DNA of 64,000 bases, taken from positions 1-64,000 of the forward strand of contig DATIYF010000089.1 in NCBI GenBank assembly GCA_035517775.1, given 5' to 3'. Under the pieces are notes generated by a model. That model saw only the letters and a list, made by a program, of their open reading frames with translations. It was not told the DNA's origin and searched no databases. This document shows positions 23,040 through 31,739 of this stretch, piece by piece; the stretch's first letter is position 1; every line of letters starts with the position of its first letter. The DNA comes from DATIYF01 sp035517775 (lineage in GTDB: Bacteria; Acidobacteriota; Terriglobia; Terriglobales; Acidobacteriaceae). The translations under genes were made by a program, and so were the position numbers.

Positions 23040-24770
23040 ATGGCGCGTCTGATCAGGTTTGGAGTTTTCGAGCTCGACCCTTCCGCGTACGAATTGCGCC
23101 GCGGCTCCCGTGTAGTCAAGATGGAGCGGCTGGCCATGGAGCTGCTCCTCCTCCTGATCGCCCGCGAGGGAGAGTTGGTCTCCCGGGACGAGATCGTAGA
23201 AAAGCTCTGGGGCAAGCACGTCTTCCTCGATGCCGAGCACGGGGTCAACACTGCCATACGCAAAGTCAGACGCGCTCTCGGCGATCATCCGCAACGTCCC
23301 CGCTTCGTGCAGACGACCCCGGGCAAGGGATATCGTTTCATTGCGGCGGTGCGCCATGGCGAGGAAGCCGCGCAAGTATCCGAAAGAATCATGCTGGTGG
23401 TATTGCCCTTTCTGAATCTGAGTGGCGATCCGGCCGACGAATATCTCAGCGATGGACTCACAGAAGAGACCATCGCCCGCCTTGGGTCAATGCATCCTGA
23501 ACGCCTCGGGATCATTGCCCGTACTTCCTCCATGGCATACAAGGGCACGAATAAATCCGCCCGCCAAATCGGACAGGAATTGCATGTGCATTACCTGCTC
23601 GAAAGCAGTATTCGCCGGCAAAACCAGTTTCTACGCATCACCGCCCAGCTCATCCGGGTGGAGGACGAAACTCACCTCTGGGCCAGGTCATATGACCGTA
23701 ACACCGAAAGCTTACTCGGACTCCAGGACGAACTTGGGCGTGCGATCGCGGAACAAGTTCGGATCAAACTGACGCGGGCGCAAAAAACTCTTCTGGCGCA
23801 CGCGAGCACTACCAGCGCGGACGCGTATGACGCGTATTTGCGCGGCAGATTCTTCTGGAATCATCGCACCCGAGAAATGATCCTCCGGGCGATTCCGCAC
23901 TTCGAACATGCCTTGACCATAGATCCGCATTACAGTCTGGCCTGGGCTGGGGTGGCGGATGCTTACGCCATCCTGCCGATCACCAGCGATGCGTCCAGCG
24001 AGGAGTGTCTGCCCAAAGCCATGACCGCGGCGCGCACAGCCATTCTGGCCGATGATCTCTCAGCCGAAGCCCATACCGCGTTGGGGAGCTGCAAATTCTG
24101 GATGGAATGGGACTGGGAAGGGGCGCAGGCGGAGTTGAGGCGGGCCATCGAGCTCAATCCAAGCTACGCCCTGGCGCACCTCTGTTACGCTCACGTTTTG
24201 TCAAATTCCGGAGATCATGCCGCCGCCGACCGGGAGATCAGCAGCGCCAGAGAGTTGGATCCGCTTTCGCCGCACGTCTATTCGATCTCAGGGCAGTTGT
24301 TGTTTCAGGCGGGGCGGTACAGCGATGCCGCCGTACATCTGGAGCGAGCTTTAGCGCTCAACCCCAAGGCCTGGATCGCCAATATCGTGCTGGCGAGAAT
24401 TGACATTGAGGCAGGCAGATTCGAGGATGCCATTTCCCGTTTGCAAATGGCATTCGAAAATTCCGGCGGAACCACGGAGCCCCTGTCGCTGAAAGGCTAT
24501 GCCTACGCGCAGTCCGGCCATCCCGAGCAGGCACGGCAGGTCATTGGAACGCTCCTGGAGATCGCGAAGCATCGCTATGTGCCGCCCTACAACATCGGCA
24601 TGGTCTTCCAGGGCCTGGGTGAAACCGCTCGCGCGGTCGAGTGGTTGGGCAAAGCCTACCAGCAGCGCGATGTGCGCATGGTCTTTTTGAGTGTTGATCC
24701 CAAGTGGAGAGAATTGAACCGGGATTTTCGGGTGAGAAGTCTGTGGCCTTGCTCCCCGCCTTCAGCCTAG
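23040..24770 (+). CDS. Winged-helix (OmpR/CadC-type) regulator with TolB-like and TPR domains
   Basis: From the ATG at 23040 (SD GGAGGG 7 bases away; an ATG at 22941 is a second option) this is 576 residues. Residues 1-105 form a winged-helix DNA-binding domain (RFGVFELDPSAYELRRGSR, LVSRDEIVEKLWG, VNTAIRKVRRALGD, TTPGKGYRFIA). Residues ~117-250 are a TolB/FlgO-like domain (VVLPFLNLSGDPADEYLSDG, RIGQELHVHYLLES-type block). From ~270 on are TPR repeats (ALTIDPHYSLAWAGVADAY, AIELNPSYALAHLCYAHVL). There is no membrane helix between the domains, so it is likely cytosolic, unlike CadC. It would bind DNA and sense through the repeats. The APC permease 51 bases downstream may be a target. Confidence 0.8.
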   Translation: MARLIRFGVFELDPSAYELRRGSRVVKMERLAMELLLLLIAREGELVSRDEIVEKLWGKHVFLDAEHGVNTAIRKVRRALGDHPQRPRFVQTTPGKGYRFIAAVRHGEEAAQVSERIMLVVLPFLNLSGDPADEYLSDGLTEETIARLGSMHPERLGIIARTSSMAYKGTNKSARQIGQELHVHYLLESSIRRQNQFLRITAQLIRVEDETHLWARSYDRNTESLLGLQDELGRAIAEQVRIKLTRAQKTLLAHASTTSADAYDAYLRGRFFWNHRTREMILRAIPHFEHALTIDPHYSLAWAGVADAYAILPITSDASSEECLPKAMTAARTAILADDLSAEAHTALGSCKFWMEWDWEGAQAELRRAIELNPSYALAHLCYAHVLSNSGDHAAADREISSARELDPLSPHVYSISGQLLFQAGRYSDAAVHLERALALNPKAWIANIVLARIDIEAGRFEDAISRLQMAFENSGGTTEPLSLKGYAYAQSGHPEQARQVIGTLLEIAKHRYVPPYNIGMVFQGLGETARAVEWLGKAYQQRDVRMVFLSVDPKWRELNRDFRVRSLWPCSPPSA

Positions 24771-24821
24771 CCTGCGCATCTCCGGCAGCCGCGGCAAACT
24801 TGCGTATACTGCTAGCCTCAA

Positions 24822-26198
24822 ATGCCGGAAGCGCCCCTGCACTCCTCCACCCAGCCGGAACTCGTACGCGATCTGCGCTTGACCCACGCCTGGGCGGTGG
24901 TGGTCGGCACCATCATCGGCAGCGGAATTTTCCTGGTCCCCTCGGAAATGATGCAGGCCGTCGGCTCGGCTCGGCTGGTGTACCTGGCATGGATCGCGGG
25001 CGGGCTGCTCTCTTTCTTCGGCGCGCTCACGTATGCCGAACTCAGCGCCCTCAAGCCCCAGGCGGGCGGAGAATACATTTATATTCGCGATGCCTACGGC
25101 CCGCTGCCATCTTTTCTTTATGCCTGGACGTGGTTCATCATCGCCAAGCCTGCGTCGGTCGCAACTCTGGCTACGGGCATGGTGCGTGTTCTGGAAACTT
25201 TTCCCGTCTTCACCTGCTTCGGACAGACCGCGTTTCGCTGTTTCCTGCCTGTCACCTACGGACAATTGGTTGCGATCGCCGCCGCGCTGCTGATCAGCCT
25301 GCTCAACTACCTCGGAGTTAAGCGGGCCGGCGAATTTCAATTTCTGTTTACTCTGCTGAAAGTCGCCATCATTCTGGGCATTGTTGTCATCGGATTTAGT
25401 TACGCTTCCGGCGGATGGAAAAACTTCGCCACGAATTTCCCCGGTGCCACCGGCGGACTTGCGGGGTTTATGGCCGCGCTGGTCGCCGCGCTCTGGGCTT
25501 ACGACGGTTGGAACGATCTCACCATGGTGGCGGGTGAAGTGCGCCAGCCGCAGCGCAACCTTCCACTCGCGCTGATTACCGGGGTTGCAGTGGTGGGCGT
25601 GCTTTACGTTCTGGTCAATGCGGCGGTGCAGTATGCCATGCCGGCGGCCGCGGTGGCGGCTTCGCCGCGCCCCGCTTCTGACGCCGTCGGACTGGTACTC
25701 GGCGCGCGCGGGGCCGGCCTGGTGGCTTGCGGAATGGCGCTCTCCATGCTGGTTTCGATGAACGGGACCATCATGAGCGGCGCCCGCGTGCCGTATGCGC
25801 TGGCCCGCGATGGCTATTTTTTCGCGAGCCTGGCTGAAGTCAGCCCCCGCTTCCGCACGCCGTCGGTGGCGCTGCTGGCGCAGGCCCTACTTTCTACAGT
25901 CCTTCTTCTCCTGGGCGGCAGTTTCCGGCAGCTATTCTCGCTGGCGATTTTTTCCGAATGGCTCTTCTATATGCTGACCGCGAGCACGATCTTCGTTTTT
26001 CGCCGCCGTGAGCCCAATGCTGAGCGCCCCTATCGAGTCTGGGGTTATCCCGCGGTTCCCGTGCTTTTTGTTCTGGCCGCGGGGGTGCTCCTTTGCTACA
26101 CATTTACCGGAAACCTCAGGAATTCTGCCTTCGGCAGCCTGGTAATTCTGGCGGGCGTACCGGTTTTCTACGCCTTTCGCCGGCGCCGAAACGCTTAA
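24822..26198 (+). CDS. APC-superfamily amino acid permease
   Basis: A 458-residue membrane protein with 12 predicted spans. VVVGTIIGSGIFLVPSEM is the unwound helix-1 substrate loop (GSGIF) of APC transporters; LSFFGALTYAELSALKPQAG, GGEYIYIRDAYG and AYDGWNDLTMVAGEVRQPQRN are further LAT/APC signatures. It moves amino acids, by exchange or proton symport; the substrate is not readable. It follows the winged-helix/TPR regulator by 51 bases on the same strand and may be co-transcribed or controlled by it. Confidence 0.85.
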   Translation: MPEAPLHSSTQPELVRDLRLTHAWAVVVGTIIGSGIFLVPSEMMQAVGSARLVYLAWIAGGLLSFFGALTYAELSALKPQAGGEYIYIRDAYGPLPSFLYAWTWFIIAKPASVATLATGMVRVLETFPVFTCFGQTAFRCFLPVTYGQLVAIAAALLISLLNYLGVKRAGEFQFLFTLLKVAIILGIVVIGFSYASGGWKNFATNFPGATGGLAGFMAALVAALWAYDGWNDLTMVAGEVRQPQRNLPLALITGVAVVGVLYVLVNAAVQYAMPAAAVAASPRPASDAVGLVLGARGAGLVACGMALSMLVSMNGTIMSGARVPYALARDGYFFASLAEVSPRFRTPSVALLAQALLSTVLLLLGGSFRQLFSLAIFSEWLFYMLTASTIFVFRRREPNAERPYRVWGYPAVPVLFVLAAGVLLCYTFTGNLRNSAFGSLVILAGVPVFYAFRRRRNA

Positions 26199-26383
26199 CT
26201 TCGGGCAGTCTCTGGAAGTCGCGCCGCAGCCTGCTGCTTTTCTCCCATTCCAGATTCGGCAAAAGCTTGATTACTGAAGTACAACAGCGGCGGGCACGTT
26301 TACCCTCAGCGCCACCTCTCGTAACTTAGAGCTTCCACCCGACGCATCTCCCCAGGCTCGGGTCCCCCTAAGCGGAGTTATTG

Positions 26384-27430
26384 ATGGCGACGGCGAACAA
26401 TTTCGAACTGGGACTTCTGCCCGAACGCAAGCTGAACTGGCGCACCCTGGCCACCAGCTACGGGGCGGAAATCATTCTGGTTTTGATCTTTATCAATCTT
26501 GGTCTTATCTGGCCGGAGAGGCTGCAGTTTACGCGCGACTATCACGTGACAGAGTTAATTCCTCTGCCCAGCCTGCAGCCGCCTCCCCCCGTAATTAAAG
26601 CGCCGCCCATGCACGCCAAGCTGCTGCCCGCCGCACCCCTGATGCCGATGGAGCGGCCGCACATGGTGGTGCCGCGCGAGGTGCGCATGGAGCGTCCGCA
26701 GCAGCGCGAAGTGGCACCGCCCAAAGTCGTCACCGATCAGTTCTCCGCGCCGGTGCTGAAAGTCACCTCGGGGGGAGCCCGCATGGCGCGGCTGGTCCGC
26801 ACGGGTGAATTTGGGAGCTCAGTGGCGCCCACCGTCAACAAGCCGATCGAGAAAGTTCAGACCGGAGGCTTTGGCGATCCCGAGGGCGTAAAGGGGACAG
26901 GCAAAGAGAACGCCAAGATGACCATCGCCAAGCTGGGCTCGTTTGACCTGCCGGAAGGCGCGGGCCAGGGCAACGGCGCGGGTGGAGCGCATGGGGTGAA
27001 GGGAACCGTGGCCAGCGCCGGCTTCGGCAATGGCATCGCCCAGCCGGGCGAAGGCGACGGCCGCAGCAATGGACGCGGCCATGCCGTGCAGACCGGTGGC
27101 TTCGGCACGCAAGTGGCCCAGGCCGGCGGGCCGGTTCACCTGGCAGAGAGCGGCCCTCCGACCACGCCGGTCGAAATTACTTATAAGCCCACGCCGGTGT
27201 ATACGCAGGAGGCCCGCAACCTGAAGCTGGAGGGCGACGTTCTTCTGGAAGTGATGTTCGGGGCGAATGGGCAGCTGCAGGTGTTGCGGGTGGTGCGCGG
27301 ACTGGGGCACGGGCTGGATGAGTCGGCGGTGAGCGCCGCCCGGCAAATGCGCTTCAAACCCGCCTTGCGCAAGGGTTCAGCCGTGGATTCCACGGCGATC
27401 GTGCACGTGGTATTTCGTTTGGCTTACTGA
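26384..27430 (+). CDS. TonB-like protein with glycine-rich GxFG repeats
   Basis: A 348-residue inner-membrane-anchored protein from the ATG at 26384 (a TTG just before it is also in frame; SD AGCGGAG). One membrane helix (GAEIILVLIFINLGLIWP) is followed by a Pro-rich span (residues 55-130) and then five loosely repeated Gly-rich units with a TGEFG / TGGFG / LGSFD / SAGFG / TGGFG core at ~25-35 residue spacing. The C-terminus is a TonB domain (PVYTQEARNLKLEGDVLLEVMF ... AVSAARQMRFKPAL). It could transduce energy to outer-membrane receptors or act as an envelope linker; no ExbB/ExbD is in the window. The M48 protease gene starts 20 bases downstream. Confidence 0.78.
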   Translation: MATANNFELGLLPERKLNWRTLATSYGAEIILVLIFINLGLIWPERLQFTRDYHVTELIPLPSLQPPPPVIKAPPMHAKLLPAAPLMPMERPHMVVPREVRMERPQQREVAPPKVVTDQFSAPVLKVTSGGARMARLVRTGEFGSSVAPTVNKPIEKVQTGGFGDPEGVKGTGKENAKMTIAKLGSFDLPEGAGQGNGAGGAHGVKGTVASAGFGNGIAQPGEGDGRSNGRGHAVQTGGFGTQVAQAGGPVHLAESGPPTTPVEITYKPTPVYTQEARNLKLEGDVLLEVMFGANGQLQVLRVVRGLGHGLDESAVSAARQMRFKPALRKGSAVDSTAIVHVVFRLAY

Positions 27431-27450
27431 GCAACAGAGAGGATCGAGTT

Positions 27451-29202
27451 ATGCGTACCTGGAAATGGATAGCCGCTGCGTTTCTGCTGGTCACGATGAG
27501 TGCGTTCGCGCAGGAGTCCGTTGGGCAAGCGCCGGCGTCAAAGCCCGCATCCAGCGCCACCATGGCGGCGGCGCCGCAAGCTGAGGATTCGGCGCAATCC
27601 GCCGATGGCGCTGTGACCACGCTGGATCAGGTGGTGGACCGCGTGATCGCGCGGGAACATGCCCTCATCAACCTGCTGCAGAAGCGCACCCCGCTGGTTG
27701 AGACCTATTTGCAGAACATGAAGAATGACCCCGTGCTCGGCCCGGTGCCAGTGAACGACCGCTATTTCTTCGGGCGCATGGCCATGAGCGAAGACGACCG
27801 CCGCGACTACCTCTCGCGCGGGGATAACTTCCAGGACCGCGTGCTGGGCGGCATGTCGAAGCTGGTCAAGATTTCCTACGTGCCCACGGGCTTTTCCTGG
27901 ATGGTGTTCGTGGACCGCGACAGCTTCGACCGGGCGCACTACAGCTTCCATTACGTTCGCCGCGAGTTTTTGGGCGACGTGCGCTGCATCGTATTTGATG
28001 TTACCCCCAAGCCGAAATCCGGCAACGGCCGCTTCGAGGGCCGCATCTGGGTGGAAGACCAGAACTACAACATCGTGCGCGTGAACGGCACCTACGTTCC
28101 GCATCCGCGGCACGAGTACTTCTTCCACATGGATACCTGGCGGGTGAACCTGATTCCCGGTTACTGGCTGCCGGCTTACATCTACAGCGAGGAAGGCGAC
28201 TTCAGTGTCGGCTCCAAGGACAAGTTTGCCTTCAAGGCGCAGACCCGCATCTGGGGTTATGACCTGAAGGATGCGAACCGGGAAGACGAAATGACGCAGG
28301 TGCTGGTGGATTCCTCAGTGAAGGATGAGAGCCCGGTTTCGCAGGACGCGACGCCGCTGCAGGCCCAGCGCGAGTGGCAGCAGCAGGCCGAAGACAACGT
28401 GATTGACCGCCTGCAGGCCGCCGGATTGCTGGCGCCCCGGGGGAGCCTGGACAAGGTTTTGCAAACGGTGGTCAACAACCTGGAAATTACCAATAACGTG
28501 GAGCTGCCGCGCCCAGTGCACGTGCGCGTGCTGCTCACTTCGCCGCTTGAGACCTTCAGCGTTGGCAACACCATCGTGATCAGCCGCGGACTGATTGACG
28601 TTCTGCCCGATGAGGCCTGCCTCGCCATGGTGCTCTCGCACGAACTGGCGCACATTGTGCTCGGCCATAACCTGGGCAGCAAGTACGCTTTCAACGACCG
28701 CATGCTCTTCTCTGACGATGCTACCTATGAGAACCTCGGCTTCAAGCACGTGCCGGAAGAGGAAGCCGCGGCCGACAAGAAGGCCATCGAGATGTTGAAG
28801 AACTCGCCTTACGCCAGCAAGCTGGATTCCGCCGGCCTATTCCTGCGCGAACTGCAGGAACGCGGCCCCTCGCTTCTCGCCTTGCTGACGGCCCACCTGG
28901 GCAACAGTTTCGTGGACGACAAGGGGCAACTGATCCGTATGGTGGCCCTGGCAGACTCGGCTCCGAAACTCGATCCCATGAAGCTCGACCAGATCGCCGC
29001 TCTGCCCTTAGGCGGGCGCGTCAAGCTCAACGCCTGGACCGATCAGGTGGAGATGGTCAAGACCGCTCCCGTGGCAATCACCTCGGCGCGCGATAAGATG
29101 CCGCTGGAAGTCACGCCGTTCTTCCCGCGCCTCACTCGCCTGGGCGTTGCCAATGCCACGGCCAGCGCGACCGCGGCCAGCGCCACCGCTCCCAGCAATT
29201 AA
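27451..29202 (+). CDS. Exported M48-type metalloprotease with N-terminal LolA-like domain
   Basis: A 583-residue protein with signal peptide (MRTWKWIAAAFLLVTMSAFA). Residues ~60-270 resemble a LolA-like beta sheet: VRCIVFDVTPKPKSGN, RFEGRIWVEDQNYNIVRVNG and WLPAYIYSEEGDF, closely similar to the truncated gene at 1-800. Residues ~320-500 are an M48 peptidase core with the zinc motif HELAH (397-401) followed by IVLGH and the third-ligand helix PEEEAAADKKAIEML (E437/E438). It probably acts in the periplasm on misassembled outer-membrane or lipoprotein substrates, as for BepA. Probably an operon with the TonB-like gene (20-base gap). Combination of the two domains is worth noting. Confidence 0.82.
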   Translation: MRTWKWIAAAFLLVTMSAFAQESVGQAPASKPASSATMAAAPQAEDSAQSADGAVTTLDQVVDRVIAREHALINLLQKRTPLVETYLQNMKNDPVLGPVPVNDRYFFGRMAMSEDDRRDYLSRGDNFQDRVLGGMSKLVKISYVPTGFSWMVFVDRDSFDRAHYSFHYVRREFLGDVRCIVFDVTPKPKSGNGRFEGRIWVEDQNYNIVRVNGTYVPHPRHEYFFHMDTWRVNLIPGYWLPAYIYSEEGDFSVGSKDKFAFKAQTRIWGYDLKDANREDEMTQVLVDSSVKDESPVSQDATPLQAQREWQQQAEDNVIDRLQAAGLLAPRGSLDKVLQTVVNNLEITNNVELPRPVHVRVLLTSPLETFSVGNTIVISRGLIDVLPDEACLAMVLSHELAHIVLGHNLGSKYAFNDRMLFSDDATYENLGFKHVPEEEAAADKKAIEMLKNSPYASKLDSAGLFLRELQERGPSLLALLTAHLGNSFVDDKGQLIRMVALADSAPKLDPMKLDQIAALPLGGRVKLNAWTDQVEMVKTAPVAITSARDKMPLEVTPFFPRLTRLGVANATASATAASATAPSN

Positions 29203-29232
29203 GGGGGGGCTGCAAGAGATCAGGTTGAAGTA

Positions 29233-29282
29233 AACACGAGCCGGAACGGGGAGGGAATCTCAGTTCCGGCGTTCGTGTTTTT
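29233..29282. terminator. Bidirectional terminator overlapping the gntK 3' end
   Basis: AACACGA(G)CCGGAAC pairs with GTTCCGG(CG)TTCGTGTT, followed on the plus strand by a T-run and preceded by AAGTAAA. It lies after the M48 stop (29202), and its right arm encodes the final codons of the facing gntK gene (stop at 29260-29262). Confidence 0.7.
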
Positions 29283-29772
29283 GCCGCCCAAGCGCCGGCA
29301 GCTGGCGCTTGATGTCTTCTACGATCTGTAGTGGCGGCTTGCCGATGTCTTCCGCGATGGCATCTTCCGGTTCCTGCAGGTCGCGGAACTGGCCCTCGAG
29401 AATCGCGGCGGTGGCGAAGTGCCCGTGCCTCGCTCGCAAGCGTTCTGCGATCAGCTCGAAACCGCCCTTGAGATACACGAAACTGACCTCAGGGCTGAGC
29501 TTCAGCTCATCTCGATAGCTTTGCTTCAACGCGGAACAGGCCACAACCAGACTCTTGCCTTGTGCCATCCGTTCTTCGATAGCCGTGCGGACTGCCCTCA
29601 GCCACGGCAGGCGGTCGGCGTCGGTAAGGCTGATTCCACGGTGCATCTTCTCGACATTCGCCGCCGGGTGCAGGCTGTCTCCATCAAGGAACTCCCAACC
29701 CAGTTCCCGGGCCAGGCGGCTGCCAACGGTGCTCTTGCCCGAGCCCGTGACCCCCATCACAATGACGATCAT
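29260..29772 (-). CDS. gntK: Gluconokinase, GntK/thermoresistant type
   Basis: A 170-residue P-loop kinase that makes 6-phosphogluconate from gluconate and ATP. IVMGVTGSGKSTVGSRLA (Walker A at residues ~7-15), FLDGDSLHPAANVEKMHRGISLTDADRLPWL and VVACSALKQSYRDEL are the family blocks. The length matches the family. Its start overlaps the end of the upstream MBL-fold gene by 4 bases (ATGA type), so the two are translationally coupled, although no functional link is obvious. Confidence 0.9.
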   Translation of the reverse strand: MIVIVMGVTGSGKSTVGSRLARELGWEFLDGDSLHPAANVEKMHRGISLTDADRLPWLRAVRTAIEERMAQGKSLVVACSALKQSYRDELKLSPEVSFVYLKGGFELIAERLRARHGHFATAAILEGQFRDLQEPEDAIAEDIGKPPLQIVEDIKRQLPALGRQKHERRN

Positions 29773-30791
29773 TTGCCGTACGTCTTCGCAAACTTATTGC
29801 GCGCGTTTTCCACGGTGAAGGCGCCATCGCGCTCAGCCTGCACCTTGATGAAGTGGCCCGCATCCGGCTTGTCTGCGAGGTTGGCGATGAACCTCTCATC
29901 CACGTTGTGGGCCGGACCAGCGTCCTCGGCGCGGTGCAGCTGCCAGAAGCCTTCGAGGCCGGGCGAATCGTGCACGGTCTGCCAGGCCTCGGGACTGCCC
30001 CCCTTGTGCGCGCCATTATCCATAATGGCAACCCGGGGGTGCAGCGCCCATACCAGCGACTTGCTGTTGGAGAGATTCATGCCGTGATGCGAGATTAGAA
30101 ACAGGTCAACAGTCCCAACCAGATTATTTGGGCATACGAGTTCCACTTCCTTGCGCTTGGTCAGATCGCCAAGATCAAGAAAGCGGAATTTTCCGTAGGT
30201 AACGAGCACGCCCAGCGAGCGCGCATTCTCTGATTTATCCACCGGCCATTGGGGCTGATCTGCGCAATAGGGATTTGCCTCTCCCGCCCCGGGCAGGGGT
30301 GTGGAGATGAATTCGCCGTCGGCGGTCAATACCTGCACCTGAATTCCCTTGAAGGGCAGGCCCTCGCCGGGTTGGAGGGTCATGTGAGCCGCATGCGCGA
30401 CCACCTTCTGGTAGGCCGCGTAGTTGGCGCGCGTGTCGTCGGAGTCTTCCCGATTGGGGCCATGGTCCACAAATTCCCCGATCTTGATGCGCTGGGCTAG
30501 CTGCGTCACGCCGCCCACGTGATCGTCGTGGTAGTGGGTAATGAGCACGTAGTCGAGCTGCTTGAGGTGGGCCGCCTTGGCCGCGGCGATGATTCTCTCT
30601 GCATCCCGGCCATTGAAATCACCCCAGCCGGTATCCACCAGCAGCGATTGGTGGAGAGGGCTCACGATCAGCGTGGCCTGCCCGCCTTCCACGTCCACGA
30701 AATAGATTTGCAGAGGCCGGTTTCCGGCCCAGAGGCCAGGCGCTAGCCAGAGGGCGAGCAGCATAGCAAAAGCGGGCAAAGAGTGGCGCAT
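29769..30791 (-). CDS. Exported metallo-beta-lactamase-fold hydrolase (ComEC/Rec2 C-terminal-like)
   Basis: A 340-residue protein with a signal peptide (MRHSLPAFAMLLALWLAPGLWA). The MBL metal motif is THYHDDHVGG (H86, H88, D90, H91), preceded by LQIYFVDVEGGQATLI and SLLVDTGWGDFNGRD, and followed by DLFLISHHGMNLSNS, the layout of the ComEC/Rec2-type MBL group. Substrates of stand-alone secreted members are not known; nucleic acids or phosphodiesters are possible. Upstream gene of the MBL/gntK pair. Confidence 0.78.
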   Translation of the reverse strand: MRHSLPAFAMLLALWLAPGLWAGNRPLQIYFVDVEGGQATLIVSPLHQSLLVDTGWGDFNGRDAERIIAAAKAAHLKQLDYVLITHYHDDHVGGVTQLAQRIKIGEFVDHGPNREDSDDTRANYAAYQKVVAHAAHMTLQPGEGLPFKGIQVQVLTADGEFISTPLPGAGEANPYCADQPQWPVDKSENARSLGVLVTYGKFRFLDLGDLTKRKEVELVCPNNLVGTVDLFLISHHGMNLSNSKSLVWALHPRVAIMDNGAHKGGSPEAWQTVHDSPGLEGFWQLHRAEDAGPAHNVDERFIANLADKPDAGHFIKVQAERDGAFTVENARNKFAKTYGK

Positions 30792-30901
30792 CAGGTTCTC
30801 CCACTATGGAATCGGCGGCACGGCGGAGCTACAGAGTATCACCGGAGCGCTTTCTTGCGCGGGAGTGCGGAGCCAGGAAGCACGCGCTAACGCACAGCTA
30901 T

Positions 30902-30919
30902 ATGTGAGCCCAGTCACAT
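30902..30919. promoter_or_regulatory. Perfect CRP-family palindrome
   Basis: ATGTGA-GCCCAG-TCACAT: both half-sites match the CRP consensus (TGTGA-N6-TCACA) exactly. It lies in the divergent region between the MBL-fold gene (start 30791) and the gene at 31001, centred about 90 bases before the latter. Confidence 0.55.
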
Positions 30920-31000
30920 CGGGCATGGGGTGGTTCGCCCCACAATTTCCTCAGAGACAGGGAGCGGCCCCCGCACCCTGAGCTCCGGGAGGAAGCGGCC

Positions 31001-31672
31001 ATGTTCGAACAGGAAGTCGAGATGGAAAAACGCCAGTCCTCGATTGTTCCCCTGCTTTTGATTGTCGGCCTCACCGTAGGTCTGGTTGCCGTCGCAGCCT
31101 ATTACCTGGTGGAAAGCCGCAAGGTGCTGGGCACTCCGGAAGCCGCGAACCTCAGCCTGCAGGTGCTTCAGGCCCAGGGCCCGGACACACTCCGGTTTGC
31201 CACCGGCCTGGTCCATGAGAGCGTGAACGAGAAGCCTCGCGACCCCCATTACCGGTTGCTGGAGAAGATCGGCGTTCTCAAACTGGGCAAGGCGTCGGGC
31301 TGGAAGGTGCCCGTTTCGCTGACCCCGAAAGGCGAGCAGCTGCTGACCCAGATCCCCGGGGTCAAGCAAACCCAGGAGAAGGATGGCACGACCAGCTACG
31401 TCGTGCCCCTGGCGCAGCGCCGGCTGGTGGATGTCTCGAAAATTAGCATGATTAACTCCGAGCATGCCGCCATCGTGTTCACGTGGAAATGGGAGCCAAA
31501 CGCGCTCGGCCAGAATTTTGACGCTGGCAGCTCCGTGGTCCAGTCGTTCAATACCTGGGACCGCGCCACGCTGATTCAGAAGTATGGCGCGGATTTCTTC
31601 GGGCAGGCGCCTGCAACCTTGACCTTCAACGCGGTGAAGTTGAACGGAAGTTGGCAGATCGCGAGCGAGTAG
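31001..31672 (+). CDS. Membrane-anchored protein of unknown function
   Basis: A 223-residue protein with one N-terminal helix (IVPLLLIVGLTVGLVAVAAYYLV) after a short basic/acidic lead, and a ~185-residue soluble part, probably outside the cytoplasm. The soluble part has ARDPHYRLLEKIGVL-like, WKVPVSLTPKGEQLL and AAIVFTWKWEPNALG strands and ends FNAVKLNGSWQIASE. I recognise no enzyme motif or named family. ATGs at 31001 and 31022 are both possible. A perfect CRP-type palindrome lies ~90 bases upstream. Confidence 0.6.
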   Translation: MFEQEVEMEKRQSSIVPLLLIVGLTVGLVAVAAYYLVESRKVLGTPEAANLSLQVLQAQGPDTLRFATGLVHESVNEKPRDPHYRLLEKIGVLKLGKASGWKVPVSLTPKGEQLLTQIPGVKQTQEKDGTTSYVVPLAQRRLVDVSKISMINSEHAAIVFTWKWEPNALGQNFDAGSSVVQSFNTWDRATLIQKYGADFFGQAPATLTFNAVKLNGSWQIASE

Positions 31673-31739
31673 GAAAGGCTCGCAGTGCTGTGAGCGCGGG
31701 AGGAAGTGCTGCTGCGGCGCCTCCCGCGCTCGGGCGCAA

